A stretch of DNA of 64,000 nucleotides from Ampelomyces quisqualis (lineage: Eukaryota; Ascomycota; Dothideomycetes; Pleosporales; Phaeosphaeriaceae), in the NCBI GenBank assembly GCA_018398575.1, contig JAGTXZ010000002.1, positions 1,118,501 through 1,182,500 on the forward strand, read 5' to 3'. Position numbers and translations under genes: made by a program. The first letter of the stretch is position 1. Each line of letters starts with the position of its first letter. Positions 21,419 to 32,414 of this stretch are shown one piece after another. The notes beneath the pieces were generated by a model. That model did not search any database. It had not been told where the DNA came from and saw nothing but the letters and a program-made list of their open reading frames with translations.

Positions 21419-23475
21419 AAACAGTGGATGAGTCTAGTGAAGCACGTGTTAGCAGGCCGGAGCCAACGTGTGGTTGCCAGCACGTGGGGCGACTCACGTT
21501 TACTCTGAGAGATGGACCAGTTGCCGGAATCGCGGGCTTCGGATGGATGTCTGAGGTGGACAGGACTCTTTTCCGAGGGAGACAATGTGCTGGTCAGGGC
21601 AGCGATGGATGGCAGTGCCTGGCCGTGAGGGACGCTAGTGGGCGCGGACGAGCGTGGTTGAGGCACAGAGTCCATGCTGCGGCGCGAGAACAACGGCCGG
21701 ACGCGTTGCACTACTGGGAGGTCAAGTAGCGGGGTGCAGAGCGAGCGTGGGGCAACAGCGGAAATGGGGCGAGGATGCGGGGAGGAAAGCGAGTTGAGAA
21801 AGAATGGCAGGGTCGTGCAGGAGGAGAGGGAATGCCCAAGGTGAGCTGGGGTGGTGGAGAACAAGGCGGCGGCGGGCTGGATGGGGGCTTCCCAAAGGGG
21901 ACGCTCCAGGTGGCAGGTGGTGAGGCGGGGCCGGGCAGAAGCAATGTCGAGGAGGAGCGCCAAGACGTGGGCGATGCCAGGGCAGGCGCAATGGGGAGCG
22001 GCTGCAGTGATGGCTACTCGCGTTACAGCGCGATCGGAAGCGTGGCGGCAGTGCGCGGTGAGGGTGCCGCTGCTGCTGAGTGGCGCGTCGAGTGGTGCAC
22101 GGGGAGCGAGCGAGGTCCCAGTGGGCGTGTCGGAATGCGCAGTGGCCGTGAAGAGGAAAGGCAGGCGCGGATGGGGGGGGAGGAGGGCTGGCGGCAGAGC
22201 GCGGGGGACGGACGAGAGCAGCGGCGGCGGTGGCGGTGGTGCCTTGCATGGGCGGACCGAAGCAGTCCCACGGGCGAGGAGGGGCTTGGACAGGTGCGAC
22301 CTGAGGAGCAGAGGAGGGTTGCACTGTTGCAGGGCGCGGAGGCAGCCAATGGAGCTGCGCGCGGGCTGGGCAGCGCACACGTGGGAAACGGTTCCATCGA
22401 GGCCTCGTGTATCTCGGGCAGCCGTCTAGCGGCGGCTAGCTGCCCTGGATGCTCCGTCGGCAGCCCCAGCCCGCGAGACGTGAGTCGATCCTACACAGCA
22501 CATCCTATCCGCTGCCCCCTACTCCGTACTCCGCAGGCACACAGTAGATCCCCGCGTCTGCACGGCGCCCGAGTTCCCCGCGGCTGCCACCAATCAGACA
22601 CGTGCACGCTCCTGCTGATCTGCCGCTACACAAACCGCCCTGCCCGGCCCTCGCATTGCTGTGACCTGTCCACGGCCCACCGTCATCTCCGCCCTGGTGA
22701 CATGTCGAGGCCCACCTGGCCCGTTTGGTGTTCCCTGCCCAGATTGGCGAAACGGTGACATTCCACCCTCCACCTGCAGTCCAGGCACGCAGCGCTTGGG
22801 CACCTGGGTGCCGAGAGACTGCCCGACCGCTCACAGCAGTGGTCAGCAGTGCAACCACACGCAAACCCAACAACCAGGTCCAACGAAAAACCGTCGCCGT
22901 GCGACGTGTCAGTGCATGCTCTGCACCCTCCCAGACGCATCGAGCCATACATGCCTCGAGTGGTCTGCAGAATCTCACACAGCAATTCCATGTGCCACCA
23001 AACGACACGTTATCAGTGCACCTTTGCCAGGTCAAGTGCCACTGTTGAGCAGCTGGTTACACCGTCGCCCCTGACTCGTGCACTACCTGAGAAAACCACC
23101 AAAGACACCCAAATCGAAAGACGCTGCAGGAAAGCAATCGCCTTGCCCGTACGAGCGCGAGGGCAGGGCGTATGTAGGGCTGTGCTGCATCCCTTTGAAT
23201 TCTTTTGACCTTGGTTCCATGGTAGTTCCATTGCGTACCAGAGTACCGAGTACATTTCTGAGACAAGGTCATTGCCGCCCCTCTTTTATCGACGCTTGCT
23301 TGCCTAGTGCAGTCGCTGGTGCACCGAGAAGAGTGGGGCCGTACTTTTTGGGCAGGAATGCGATTCGTCACGTGCTAGCGTGCCTGGCGCGTTGCGGGGC
23401 GAACATGGTGTCTCTGCGCCAACACGCATGCATGAGCAAGCACGTGTAATCAACCACGGTGCAAGGTGGATCAAT
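21419..23475. other. Long GC-rich divergent upstream region
   Basis: About 2 kb between the bHLH gene and the LPRELRDMIY gene. 21720-22400 is GC-rich with a strand bias that opens long frames on both strands (Pro/Ser/His-rich on one, Gly/Arg/Glu-rich on the other). These look compositional, not coding. It is probably a long regulatory region of the bHLH factor. Confidence 0.45.
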
Positions 23476-24715
23476 ATGGAGCCTATTGCGTACGAGGTCG
23501 AGGACGGTGAACGCGCTACCTTGTCAAGCGCCATATTTCCTTTCCTCCAGCTCCCCAGAGAACTGCGTGACATGGCAAGTGTACCGTATGTCCCACACAC
23601 CATGTACTCGGACTAACCTCTTGTAGATATACAACTATACTCTGGCAATCCAACATGACCGGAGCACACACGCCCTGCGGATTGAACGCCGCAACCTAAA
23701 GTACTTCCAGCCCAGCGCCGCCGCCATCCTTCTAGTCCTGCACCACGAGTACTTTCTGCTCAACCGCCAAGTCGCCCACGAAGCTCTCGAAGCGCTATTC
23801 AAGAACCACACGGTTTTTCTTAGCTGCGGCCCGTTTGTTCTGAAAGCATTACTTGAAAAAATCGAAGCGCAAAGCCGTCCGGGAAGACAGTGGCTCCAGT
23901 GGATCAACGCCATTGAACTCGACTGGGTCACGTTTCCCACTCTAACGCACTACCCACCCGATCGAGAGACGACGCCAGACTATAGCCGCAGCGCACACCA
24001 CCAAGGCCACTACGACGAACACGACCACGAAGGAGGGCACTACGACGACAATTTCTACGACCCTTGCAACGCAGAATTATACCCTACCTTCCACCCACCT
24101 CCGGCCCCTACCCACAACGCCCCCATGGGCCTAGCAACACCACAACCCCCCCCTTCCTCCCACGCAGAACCATGCACCAAACTCACCCTCCTCATCGCAA
24201 ACGAAGTCTCCCCTCTATTCCACCACCTCGCCTCCCACATCCCCACACTCACATCCATCACTCTCCCCCTCTACTTTCTCTCCCGCGCCTCCCACCGCCT
24301 CCGCACAGCTTCAACACCAGCACACACCCTCCCCCTCAAAATCCGCTACTGGGTCCACGTCGCCGTCCACGCCTTCCTCCTCCTCCTGTCCCACCCCCCG
24401 TCCACCCTCAACACCATCGCCATCCGCTATCGCCCCTGGGATATATGGGCCAGCATGGACCCTGCAGACGATTTGGCGCGCGCAGCGCTGCACGGCGTGT
24501 GGTTTGACGGCCGAGGCGAAGACGGAGACGCGGAGAGGGACAGGGAAGGCGAGGGCGAGGCATTTCGCGCCGTGTGGGGGGAGTTGCGGGCCCGAGGGTT
24601 CGAGGGACGCATGGGGTTGAGGGCGCACGTGCGCCATGTCGCGTGGGATGGGAACGTGGATTCGGGGCGCGTGGGGGATGAGTTGGAGGTCGAGTTTCAG
24701 AGGGAACGAGGGTAG
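23476..24715 (+). CDS. LPRELRDMIY-type uncharacterised fungal protein
   Basis: Exons 23476-23574 and 23627-24715 give 395 residues. The N-terminus reads FPFLQLPRELRDMIYNYTL, an F-box-like opening very common in lineage-expanded proteins of Pezizomycotina. It is followed by HALRIERRNLKYFQPSAAAIL and NRQVAHEALEALFKNHTVFL. Joining RDM to IYNYTL requires a 52-nt intron starting GCAAGT at 23575 and ending TTGTAG, a GC-AG intron with an otherwise perfect donor. The middle is His/Asp/Tyr-rich and probably disordered, and the C-terminal third is Arg/Gly/Asp/Glu-rich. Function unknown; such proteins are often linked to substrate recognition, but nothing here proves it. Confidence 0.75.
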
Positions 24716-25132
24716 TTCTGTCTCATGGGATGGTTAGTAAGCCGCCGCTGTTTGCTGGGTGGAATACAATGGGATTGGTGCAAGTCTACTGCAAGAGCCC
24801 TGCGTCTTCCAAGGTTGAACCAAAAAAAAATCAAATGTCATCAGCATTACTCGCTCCTGCCATTTCATTGTCATCATCATTATACTTTGTTCGTGTACAG
24901 AGTGAATTCGGCCCAATCGACCTTTTGATACAAACTTGGGCCCAACAAATAACTGGCCGATCGACGTGTGCAGAGTCACAATGTCAATGTCCAAAGCAAC
25001 AAGTGTCCAAGCTCCATCCGACCCAAGTCTTCAACTTGTTCCTCCCCATGTGCTGACAAACACATGCACCGTAGCCTTCAGCAATCGGAAAAGCCTGACT
25101 CAATCTGCATACCGGCCACGACAGCTTGGCAT
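24716..25132. other. Intergenic between convergent genes
   Basis: No recognisable feature. Confidence 0.5.
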
Positions 25133-26926
25133 CTAAAAGTCCCAGAAAGACTCCGCGCCCTTTTTGCCCCCCATTCCATCGCCTTCAGTCCGGATACCAC
25201 GCGAGGTTCCTTGCTTGTTGCTGTTGTTTTCTTTCTTGGCTGGGGACTCGTCGAACAGTGACCAGGCTTCCCCATTACCCTTGCGTCCACCCATACCGTT
25301 GCCAGCAATGTTGATTCCTCCGCGAGTATCTGGTGACTCGTCGTACAGACTCCAGTTGGTCTTGGTAGCCTTGTGGTTATCAACGACAGGCTTCTTGGTG
25401 GGGTTGTCCTTGGACGCAGCGGGGCTGTTGTCGTTCATTTCAAAGTGGGCTCCAAAGTCCTTGCTACGATTCTCGTTCTTGGTCTTGTGCGTCACATCGC
25501 TGAGGGGACGTTGGTCGTCATCATACGGAGCATCATCTGCATCACCTGCAGTCGTGCCTGTGACGTGGTCCTGGTACAGCTTCTGACCCTTGTTCGCAGC
25601 GCGACCCTTAGTCGAGGCCTTCTTGCGCTGAGCGTCTGGTGTGCCATCATCGACAAACTCAAAGTGCGGGTCAGCGTCGGGCCGGGCCTTGTGCACAATA
25701 GGCCGGCGAACGGGCGATACCTCCTCCTACAGCGAATCGTGTTAGCAGACATGATATAGCGAGGAGCATAGACACAGGAGCAACCTCAACCATCTGTGGC
25801 TGATAGAAAGGACCCACCTCGTCGTCGCTCCATCCGAAATGTCGGACAGCTTGTGGCTGCGTCTTTGACTTGACCTTGGCGGGTGTTGCAAAGTCCTCGA
25901 AGTCCCAACTGGCCTGGCCCTTGGCCTTGGTCTCTGGACGAGCCGTGTTTCGAACCTGGGGCGCACCCTCTCCCTCGCCTTCGCCAAAGGTGAAATGCTC
26001 GTACTTCTTGGGGTTTGTCTTGACGCTTCGGGCGGCTTTGGTGGTGGCATCTTCTTCCTGGTCCTCGCCAAACAAGCGGCTGGCCTGGTAGTTCTTCCCG
26101 CCGCCGGCCTTGGTGGGAATCTTCTGAGGCGAGGGCGAAGGGGAGCCCGAGTCTTCACCCACAAACAACTCCGAGTATTCGCGAGGCGGAGGCTTGGCCG
26201 ACTGCGCACGCGGTGCTATCGGCTGCGAGGTCTGCGAGGCGTCCTCTTCGTGGTTGCGGTTTTGGAACAGCGACAGCGACGCATGCGGGTCGTTCATGGC
26301 GTTGTTGGTCGACCCGCGCGAGCGCGACGTGACCGAGACCTCGTCTACGCCCCGAGAGGCGGTGGAGCGGCGCGAGGACGCTTCGGGCTCTGGGTGGACG
26401 GCGACGGCTGCGGCGCTCGAGGCGATGAGGCGGGCCTGTTCCTTGCTGTCGCGGATGGGCCAGTTGCGCGAGCGGGCGCCGATGACGTCGATTTGCTTGA
26501 GCAGCGCGCCCTGGTCCCAGTAGAGGCGCATCTGCGTGATCTTGCCGGCGGCGTCGAAGTGCACTGTGTGGACCTGTGCCGCGTCAGCCCCGTTGCCGCA
26601 CGTCTGGAGCGCCCTACCATCGGGAAGGTGACAGTCCTGTCAGCCACAAAGTTGTCGTCGAGGCCGGGCAGGTAGGCGCCGCCGCCGCTCTGGAACTCGA
26701 TGGTTGTGTCCACATCGACGCTCAGCGCGTGGCTGTCCTGGACCGCGTCGACCATCTTCTGCGCCTTCTTCTTCAGCTGCTTCTCCTGCGCGGCCAGGTG
26801 CTTGATGATGGCCGTCGCTTCTTGGATGCTAGTGAGGGTCGTGATGTAGTGGAGCGTGGCATTGCCGGCCAGCGCGCCCGACGAAGGGTTGGCGAGGAAA
26901 GCGGCGTATCTGTCGCGCAGAGACAT
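25133..26926 (-). CDS. NTF2-like domain protein with disordered repeat-bearing tail
   Basis: Exons 26926-26618, 26573-25818 and 25726-25133 give 552 residues; introns are 44 and 91 nt. Residues about 5-145 look like an NTF2/SnoaL-like cone: RYAAFLANPSSGALAGNATLHYITTLTSI, an IEFQSGGGAYLPGLDDNFV strand pair, and VHTVHFDAAGKITQMRLYWDQGALLKQ. The rest is charged and disordered. It carries recurring short motifs: a Trp/Phe-Ser-Leu-[YF]-Asp-Glu-Ser-Pro unit twice (WSLYDESP, WSLFDESP), a Gly-[DN]-Gly-Met-Gly-Gly-[RK]-Lys-Gly unit twice, and several hydrophobic-F-[GE]-[ED] patches. This architecture recurs in filamentous fungi, but I know no assigned role. The start at MSLRDRYAAF was chosen over the longer frame, whose upstream part is low complexity. 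Confidence 0.78.
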
Positions 26927-27172
26927 GGCGCAGGTCCGGGGGGGGGCTATGCTGTGGCTAAGGGTATGAATGCGGACTGCTAAGTGCTGTGGGTGTGTGG
27001 ATATGCGAGTGTGGATGCGGGGTTGTGGTGGATGTTGTGGGTTGATGTGGTGCAGGAGGGCCAAGTAAACAAGGCGCGCGCTGTTGTGTTGACGGGGGAA
27101 GGGGAAGGTGAAACGCGGCGACGACCATGAAAGGAGCACCCCATGGCCTCCACAACAGGCACCCGCTGTCCT

Positions 27173-27212
27173 GCTCAGTGCTCGGTGCTCAGTGCTCAGT
27201 GCTCAGTGCTCA
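27173..27212. repeat. GTGCTCA heptamer tandem repeat
   Basis: About six units of GCTCAGT with one CGGT variant, in the 5' flank of the NTF2-like gene. Confidence 0.8.
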
Positions 27213-27422
27213 CATATCTACACTGCACTGCTACATTGCTGTGCATCCTCACCTGTTCGTATTTGCCATCTACGGCCGGCCTGGCGTGTTTCAGACAGAA
27301 GCGCCTAGCCGTCTGTCATCGCGAACATGGGCGAAGCTGAATACACACCTGTACCAAGCATGACGACAATCCGCTACAAGTTGGTAGCCCAGACGCAATG
27401 AGATAAGTAAATAAACTCCCAA

Positions 27423-29078
27423 CTAATCCTCGCCCATCAAACTCTCCAAATCCTCCTCAACACCCTTCTTCTCTGCATCTGCATCGAAGCACATCTCCCA
27501 TCGCAACACCTCACTCGGCCAATCCATCTCCACGCTGGGTCTTTCCCTCACAAACCACGCCAGCCCAGCGCCTACTAGCCCGAACATGGCTAAGCACGAC
27601 CACAGCGCCAGGTTTGTCGCCTGGACGCTCAAGTCGTCGCTGAAGTAGTAGCTCGTCCCAGATACGGCAACGGCGAATGCTTTGAACAGGCTGGCAATCT
27701 GCAGCATGCCGACGGCGGTGCCTGCAGAGAAGGCATCGGGAGTGGTGTTGAGAACAAGCAATGCGACACAGACCATCGCTCCGTTGGTGAGTGTATGCTT
27801 GATCAGGATGGAGCAGATGGACACCACTGGGCCAAGGGCAGCGCACGACGTGGCCAACACTGCAAGAAGTGGGGTGACGACATAAACTGCAGGAAATAAG
27901 AGTGAGACGGAGCGGTACAGCTTCACAAGGCCGTACTTCTGCATAACGTGGGGAACGGCAAAGGCAATAGCCAGGCCGGCAATGCCGCGGACGACTGAGA
28001 CGATAGTGCCGAGCCATTCGCATGGAATGCCCATGCCGGCGTGCTCTGTGTTGCTCTGGCCGAGATGAGGTAGTAGAACGTCGAATGTTGCGGCGTGGAG
28101 GGACAAAAGGCAAAAGGACGAAAGAAGCACTACAAATGATGGTGCTTGTAGGAACTGTGCGATCTTGATGGTTTTGGGAGGGGCGGCCATGTCGACGAGC
28201 GTGATGTTTGTATCCGCAGAGTCGCGAGTGAGAAAGGCAGCTTTCTCGCAGTCCATGTTGTCCTCCAAAGACTGCTGCGGTAACGTCTCTCGGAGGAACA
28301 CAGACGCCGTGAGTGCGATTGCGAAGAGGGCTGTACTGCAGGCGAGTTCTGAGCCCAGGGTTGGGAACCTCTCCCAGACCATGCCGTAAGCTTGCAGGCT
28401 CTCCGACACCATACCTTGCATGAGCGGTCCAAGGGAACCGCACAGAGAGATCAACGGCAGCCTTGCGACATCCTTTGCCCTGCCTTCTGCTGTTGTGCTT
28501 AGGTCGCCAATCATGGTCAGGCTCGTGCACACAATGGCAGAGCTGACCATGCCGGCGAAGAAGCGGAAGATGGCACAGCCCGCGAGACTAGTTGCAAAGC
28601 CTCCGCTCAAGCAGCAGATGAACATGCTCCACAGTCCAAGCAACGTGACACGACGTCGGCCCATCCGGTCAGCCAGATAGCCCCAGAAAAGGCCTGTCGT
28701 CCCGCCAAATGCGTATGCACAGTCGAGTATGCTTCGGAGGTACGACGTGGAGAGGCTTCCACAGTAATCCGAGGAGGAGAGGAGCATTTGAAGCTGGGGT
28801 TGAAGGCTTGAGGCCATGATGCTGTACCGCGTGCATTAGCCTTGGGTCCCACTGCTTTACAGAGTATGTAGAAATGAATAGACCTACGCCTCAGCCAGAA
28901 AAACAAGGTACACCAGCACGAGTTGCCTGCCGCGCGATCGATCCTCTGCCTCCGAACCATGATAGCTCTCTTCCTGTTCCTCGACATACAGCTCCTCCTC
29001 GTACGTCGGCACCTTGTCGTACTTGCCCAGCTCCTTCACCGGAATGAGTGACCTCGTTCTCCTGTGAAATCCCAACAT
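27423..29078 (-). CDS. Major facilitator superfamily transporter
   Basis: Exons 29078-28888 and 28821-27423 give 529 residues; the intron is 66 nt. A charged N-terminal tail (KYDKVPTYEEELYVEEQEE) precedes the first membrane span. MFS motif A reads GYLADRMGRRRV in the loop between spans 2 and 3. FRFFAGMVSS then ARLPLISLCGSLGPLMQG fit spans 4 and 5. A central cytosolic loop of about 70 residues separates the two six-helix halves. The layout resembles the ZIF-like/drug:H+ family seen near Zrt and multidrug MFS clades. The substrate cannot be told from sequence. Convergent neighbours give no clue. Confidence 0.85.
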
Positions 29079-30011
29079 CTTGAACCTTCTTTACCCGAAG
29101 AACTCGAAACGAATAGCAATATCGACTGATCGACGACGCGAGGGTTTAATAACAGGCAGATGGCGACCAGCGCAATTCAATCCCAGAGAGTGTAACGGCC
29201 TCCAAAGACGACCTGATTAGTATATGCTGAAGAGAGCGACGAGAAACGGTCCAAAACTGTCAGGGGAGTGACAGACTCCGCGCGGGGAGGAATGAGGTTG
29301 CAAACGTGAGGGCGCCGGCTACCATGGCGAAACAATGGGGGGTTAGATGGTTCGCAGCGCGACGCCCTGTCCCTGAAACGAGCCGTGCAAATCTATTGGT
29401 CTCAGCATGACGCGCTACGACATCGAGACTAACCTCGACGGCATGCAGCTGATGTCAATCGCCTCCCTGCTTGTCACCGGTCCCTGCAGCTCGATATTTG
29501 GGCGGTGTGGCTGAACACATCCATGTGCATCAGTTGGAGTCATCAGTTTCGCCCACAAAGACGTCGGAAGAAGAGTAATAGTCACGATCAGTAGCAACCA
29601 CACATGAGGGAGCAAAAAGTTGTTCCTCCACATTATCGTATTTTATTAATACACCATCTGATGACCTCAACCCGTCCTTCGCGCTCCGGTGCGGACAAGA
29701 AGTGACAAAAGGGGGAGATGCAAATCAGTCGCCAGTAGAAGAAAATCCGGTCAAACAAAGGTCGTTTGTTTTTTGGAGTTTCTGTTCTGGATGTGTGCGC
29801 GCTGCCACATGGGCTACCGCTCGCAAAATGAGGAGAGAAGAGACCGTAATAATCATGGGCTGCAGCTTTGGCCCACCTCTTTGCGCGTATCAATCATGTG
29901 CAGTGCCAAAATACAAGCCTGAACTCCAGCAAAGAAAGGCTGCTGCTGCCGTATAGAAACAAAAATTGTTCAAATGGCTATGCAAATACACGCTACATCC
30001 TGTGTATGCTC
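29079..30011. other. Intergenic, no gene seen
   Basis: 5' flank of the MFS gene and 3' flank of the C2H2 gene. Short frames have no recognisable content. Confidence 0.5.
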
Positions 30012-32414
30012 TTACTGCGCGCCATAATTGTTGCCCATCAAGTCGTCCAACGTGGTAGTGGGCTCGGCATAGAGGTTGTCAAACTGTCCTCCAAGCTGGT
30101 TGAAGTCAGGGAAGAAGTTCGCAGTGTTGTTCATCGCCATGCCATTTGGCTGAAGCGTGTCAAACAGGGTGAAATCCTCAGTTGGACGGCTAAACACCTG
30201 CATGTCCATATCGCCAAAGCCCTCGTCCATGTGCATCTGTGGGGAGAACAGTGTCACATCAGGCTGGGCCATGGGTGAAAGATGAGGTATGCCATTCGCC
30301 ATGGTATTGGTCGTGAATGGAAGTGGATCGAAGTCAAAACCAGTGCTCATCGCAGGAGTCGGTTGCTGCTGGAAACCATTTGTGAAGTTTGTTCCCAAGG
30401 TGCAGTTGTTGAAGACATCATTGTGGTTGATCGTGGTGTCCTCGGGAGTTACGGCATCGTCAAAGGACGTTGGCTCCGTAGGCGAATGCCCAGAGGAGTA
30501 CGTGAAATGAGAGCCGTCGGTTGTGACGGAATCACGACGGAAGTCATCCTGGAATCCTTGCACGCTCAAGGCTGGTGTTCCAAAGCCATAGTAATCGAAT
30601 GTATCAATCATAGGCACTTGAGGCGATGGAGCGAATGGAGTCACTGGCGTTGTCAACGTGGCAGAGAGAGGAGTCCCGAGGAACGGAGTCAGTGGTGTGG
30701 TAGGGCTGCGGTCGTCGACAGTGGGTGCCTTCTTGCGTCCGTTGCTCTTGGAACGAACGTATTCCCAGCCGTGAGCCTTCTCCATGTGCTGCTTGCAGTT
30801 GGACTCGCGCTTCGAGGCGTACGTGCATGGTGGATAGAGGCACTTGTACTGCGCAGGGGCAGCAGAGTGCTTGTCGTTCATGTGACGGTCACGCTCCTTC
30901 TCAGTTGGCCAGCCGAGATCAAAGTACTTGCACTTGTCTTCCGAGCACTTCCATGGGCGGGAGTGGGTTTTCTCGTGCTTGGTCAAATCACAGGGGCGTT
31001 TGAACTCCTTCTTGCAATCACGGCAAGTGTGCATCACATCTCCAGCCTTGTCGGACTTTCTTCGGCGTGCCATTGAGCGAGTCACTTCATCCTCGTCCAT
31101 GTCGTCATCAGACAAGGCACGCTTCGAAATCTTGCAAGAGCTGTCGTTGTTGTGTGTGAGAGGCATGGCTTTGCCATTCTTCTCTCGGACCAACTCCATA
31201 GGACGACCGTTGTGGCTGAGGCCGCCACGTAGCGTAATCTTCTCATCACTATCCAAGGCTTGATTAGTGCGGGTAAAGAGAAAAGGCGCAGCCCGATCAT
31301 ACCGTGAGTAGTCCATGTCGTCCAGGTCTTCGCCCCGGGTCTCCTTTTGTCGTGTGGCGGCCATGATTGCTGCGTATCGTCGGATCTGTTCGACCAAATC
31401 GAGAAAGTAGTTGTTAGTGTACGGGCGGTCGGATGGTAGGCGCTGGTCTTGCTCGGAGAGGCGTTCGACAGTCGCATGCAGTAGCTGAATTGACCGCTCG
31501 CAAAAGCGTTGATACGATATCGCAGTAGCCGAAAGCTCCTTTAAACCGGAAAGAATGCAATAAGCTTTTGCACTCAAGGGAGAGGAATGTTGGATATCAC
31601 TTACCGGAGCCAGGAAAATAAGGGTCTTTTCGAGGTCACGGAGGTTGCAAATACTCTTCTCACCAATGCGTCGGGGAACGTCCTTGATCAGAGGATGGAA
31701 GTCCTTCAGGGCCGCTTCAGCGAGGATAGGCTTGATGATGGCGTCGTGGATTTGGTTGGAAGCGTACTCGCTCAGAGTATGCTTCTCTTCAGAAGCGCCC
31801 AGTGACGAGAACGAGCGAGTGACGGCCGAATGAGCGGTAGCGACGGAGCTGTTGATGGACTCACGGACGCTGGGGTTCTGAGCGCGGACAGCGTCTTTAT
31901 ATATGTCAGATGGAGGGCCATCCAACATGGGTAGCCGCATTATACGCTTACCGTATTTTGATCCTCCGATGCTGGAACCCAGACCACTGTCAGAAGCGTG
32001 CTCGTGTGGGCTGCGCTCGACTGTAGAGGGCTTAGGGTCAATGTCCATGGGAGTGGAGTTGAGAGTAGCCCTGTCGAGGACGAAACTGGGGACTGGGAGC
32101 ACTTCAGGGTCGGTGAGGATGTTGACATCCAAAGCGGAGCCTGAGAGCGTCTCGTCGAAGGTCTTCAGCAAGTTGCTGATGCGAGAGAGACTGGTATCTT
32201 GCTCAAGCAGAGCCTCGAGGCCTTCAGTGCTGGTTGGTGACCGACGGGGCATGAAGGGATGGTTTTCCAGACCGCAGATATCGGTAGACAGTGACTTTGG
32301 CGAAGAGAAGGTGCCGCTCTTGCGAAGTGGCATGCCATGTGTGCTGGGAGGGGAGAGCTGGCCCTTAACGGGACGGCGGCGGGGGTGGCTGTTCTGGCCG
32401 TGGGGAGCAGACAT
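30012..32414 (-). CDS. C2H2 zinc-finger transcription factor
   Basis: Proposed exons 32414-31952, 31894-31605 and 31538-30012 give 759 residues. Both introns are multiples of three without stops (57 nt GTAAGC...AAAG; 66 nt GTAAGT...AAAG), so retention would leave an open protein of 800 residues. Three finger-like units lie near residues 419-507: HTCRDCKKEFKRPCDLTKHEKTH, a middle one (WKCSEDKCKYFDLGWPTEKERDRHMNDKH) and a third ending CKQHMEKAHGWEY. The N-terminal third is Ser/Pro-rich with a conserved-looking region before the fingers. The C-terminal 200 residues are Asp/Phe/Asn/Thr-rich, like an activation domain. The ATG at 32414 (MSAPHGQ) is used because the frame above it opens only with GTG. 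Target unknown. Confidence 0.82.
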   Translation of the reverse strand: MSAPHGQNSHPRRRPVKGQLSPPSTHGMPLRKSGTFSSPKSLSTDICGLENHPFMPRRSPTSTEGLEALLEQDTSLSRISNLLKTFDETLSGSALDVNILTDPEVLPVPSFVLDRATLNSTPMDIDPKPSTVERSPHEHASDSGLGSSIGGSKYGKRIMRLPMLDGPPSDIYKDAVRAQNPSVRESINSSVATAHSAVTRSFSSLGASEEKHTLSEYASNQIHDAIIKPILAEAALKDFHPLIKDVPRRIGEKSICNLRDLEKTLIFLAPVSDIQHSSPLSAKAYCILSGLKELSATAISYQRFCERSIQLLHATVERLSEQDQRLPSDRPYTNNYFLDLVEQIRRYAAIMAATRQKETRGEDLDDMDYSRYDRAAPFLFTRTNQALDSDEKITLRGGLSHNGRPMELVREKNGKAMPLTHNNDSSCKISKRALSDDDMDEDEVTRSMARRRKSDKAGDVMHTCRDCKKEFKRPCDLTKHEKTHSRPWKCSEDKCKYFDLGWPTEKERDRHMNDKHSAAPAQYKCLYPPCTYASKRESNCKQHMEKAHGWEYVRSKSNGRKKAPTVDDRSPTTPLTPFLGTPLSATLTTPVTPFAPSPQVPMIDTFDYYGFGTPALSVQGFQDDFRRDSVTTDGSHFTYSSGHSPTEPTSFDDAVTPEDTTINHNDVFNNCTLGTNFTNGFQQQPTPAMSTGFDFDPLPFTTNTMANGIPHLSPMAQPDVTLFSPQMHMDEGFGDMDMQVFSRPTEDFTLFDTLQPNGMAMNNTANFFPDFNQLGGQFDNLYAEPTTTLDDLMGNNYGAQ

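Noticed and set aside
21775..22758. 327-codon plus-strand frame, Gly/Arg/Glu-rich
   Set aside because: It overlaps an equally long Pro/Ser/His-rich frame on the other strand. Both reflect GC-rich biased composition, with no domain and no start context.
27511..28530. 339-codon minus-strand frame
   Set aside because: Shifted frame of the MFS transporter gene, Arg/His-rich with no domain.
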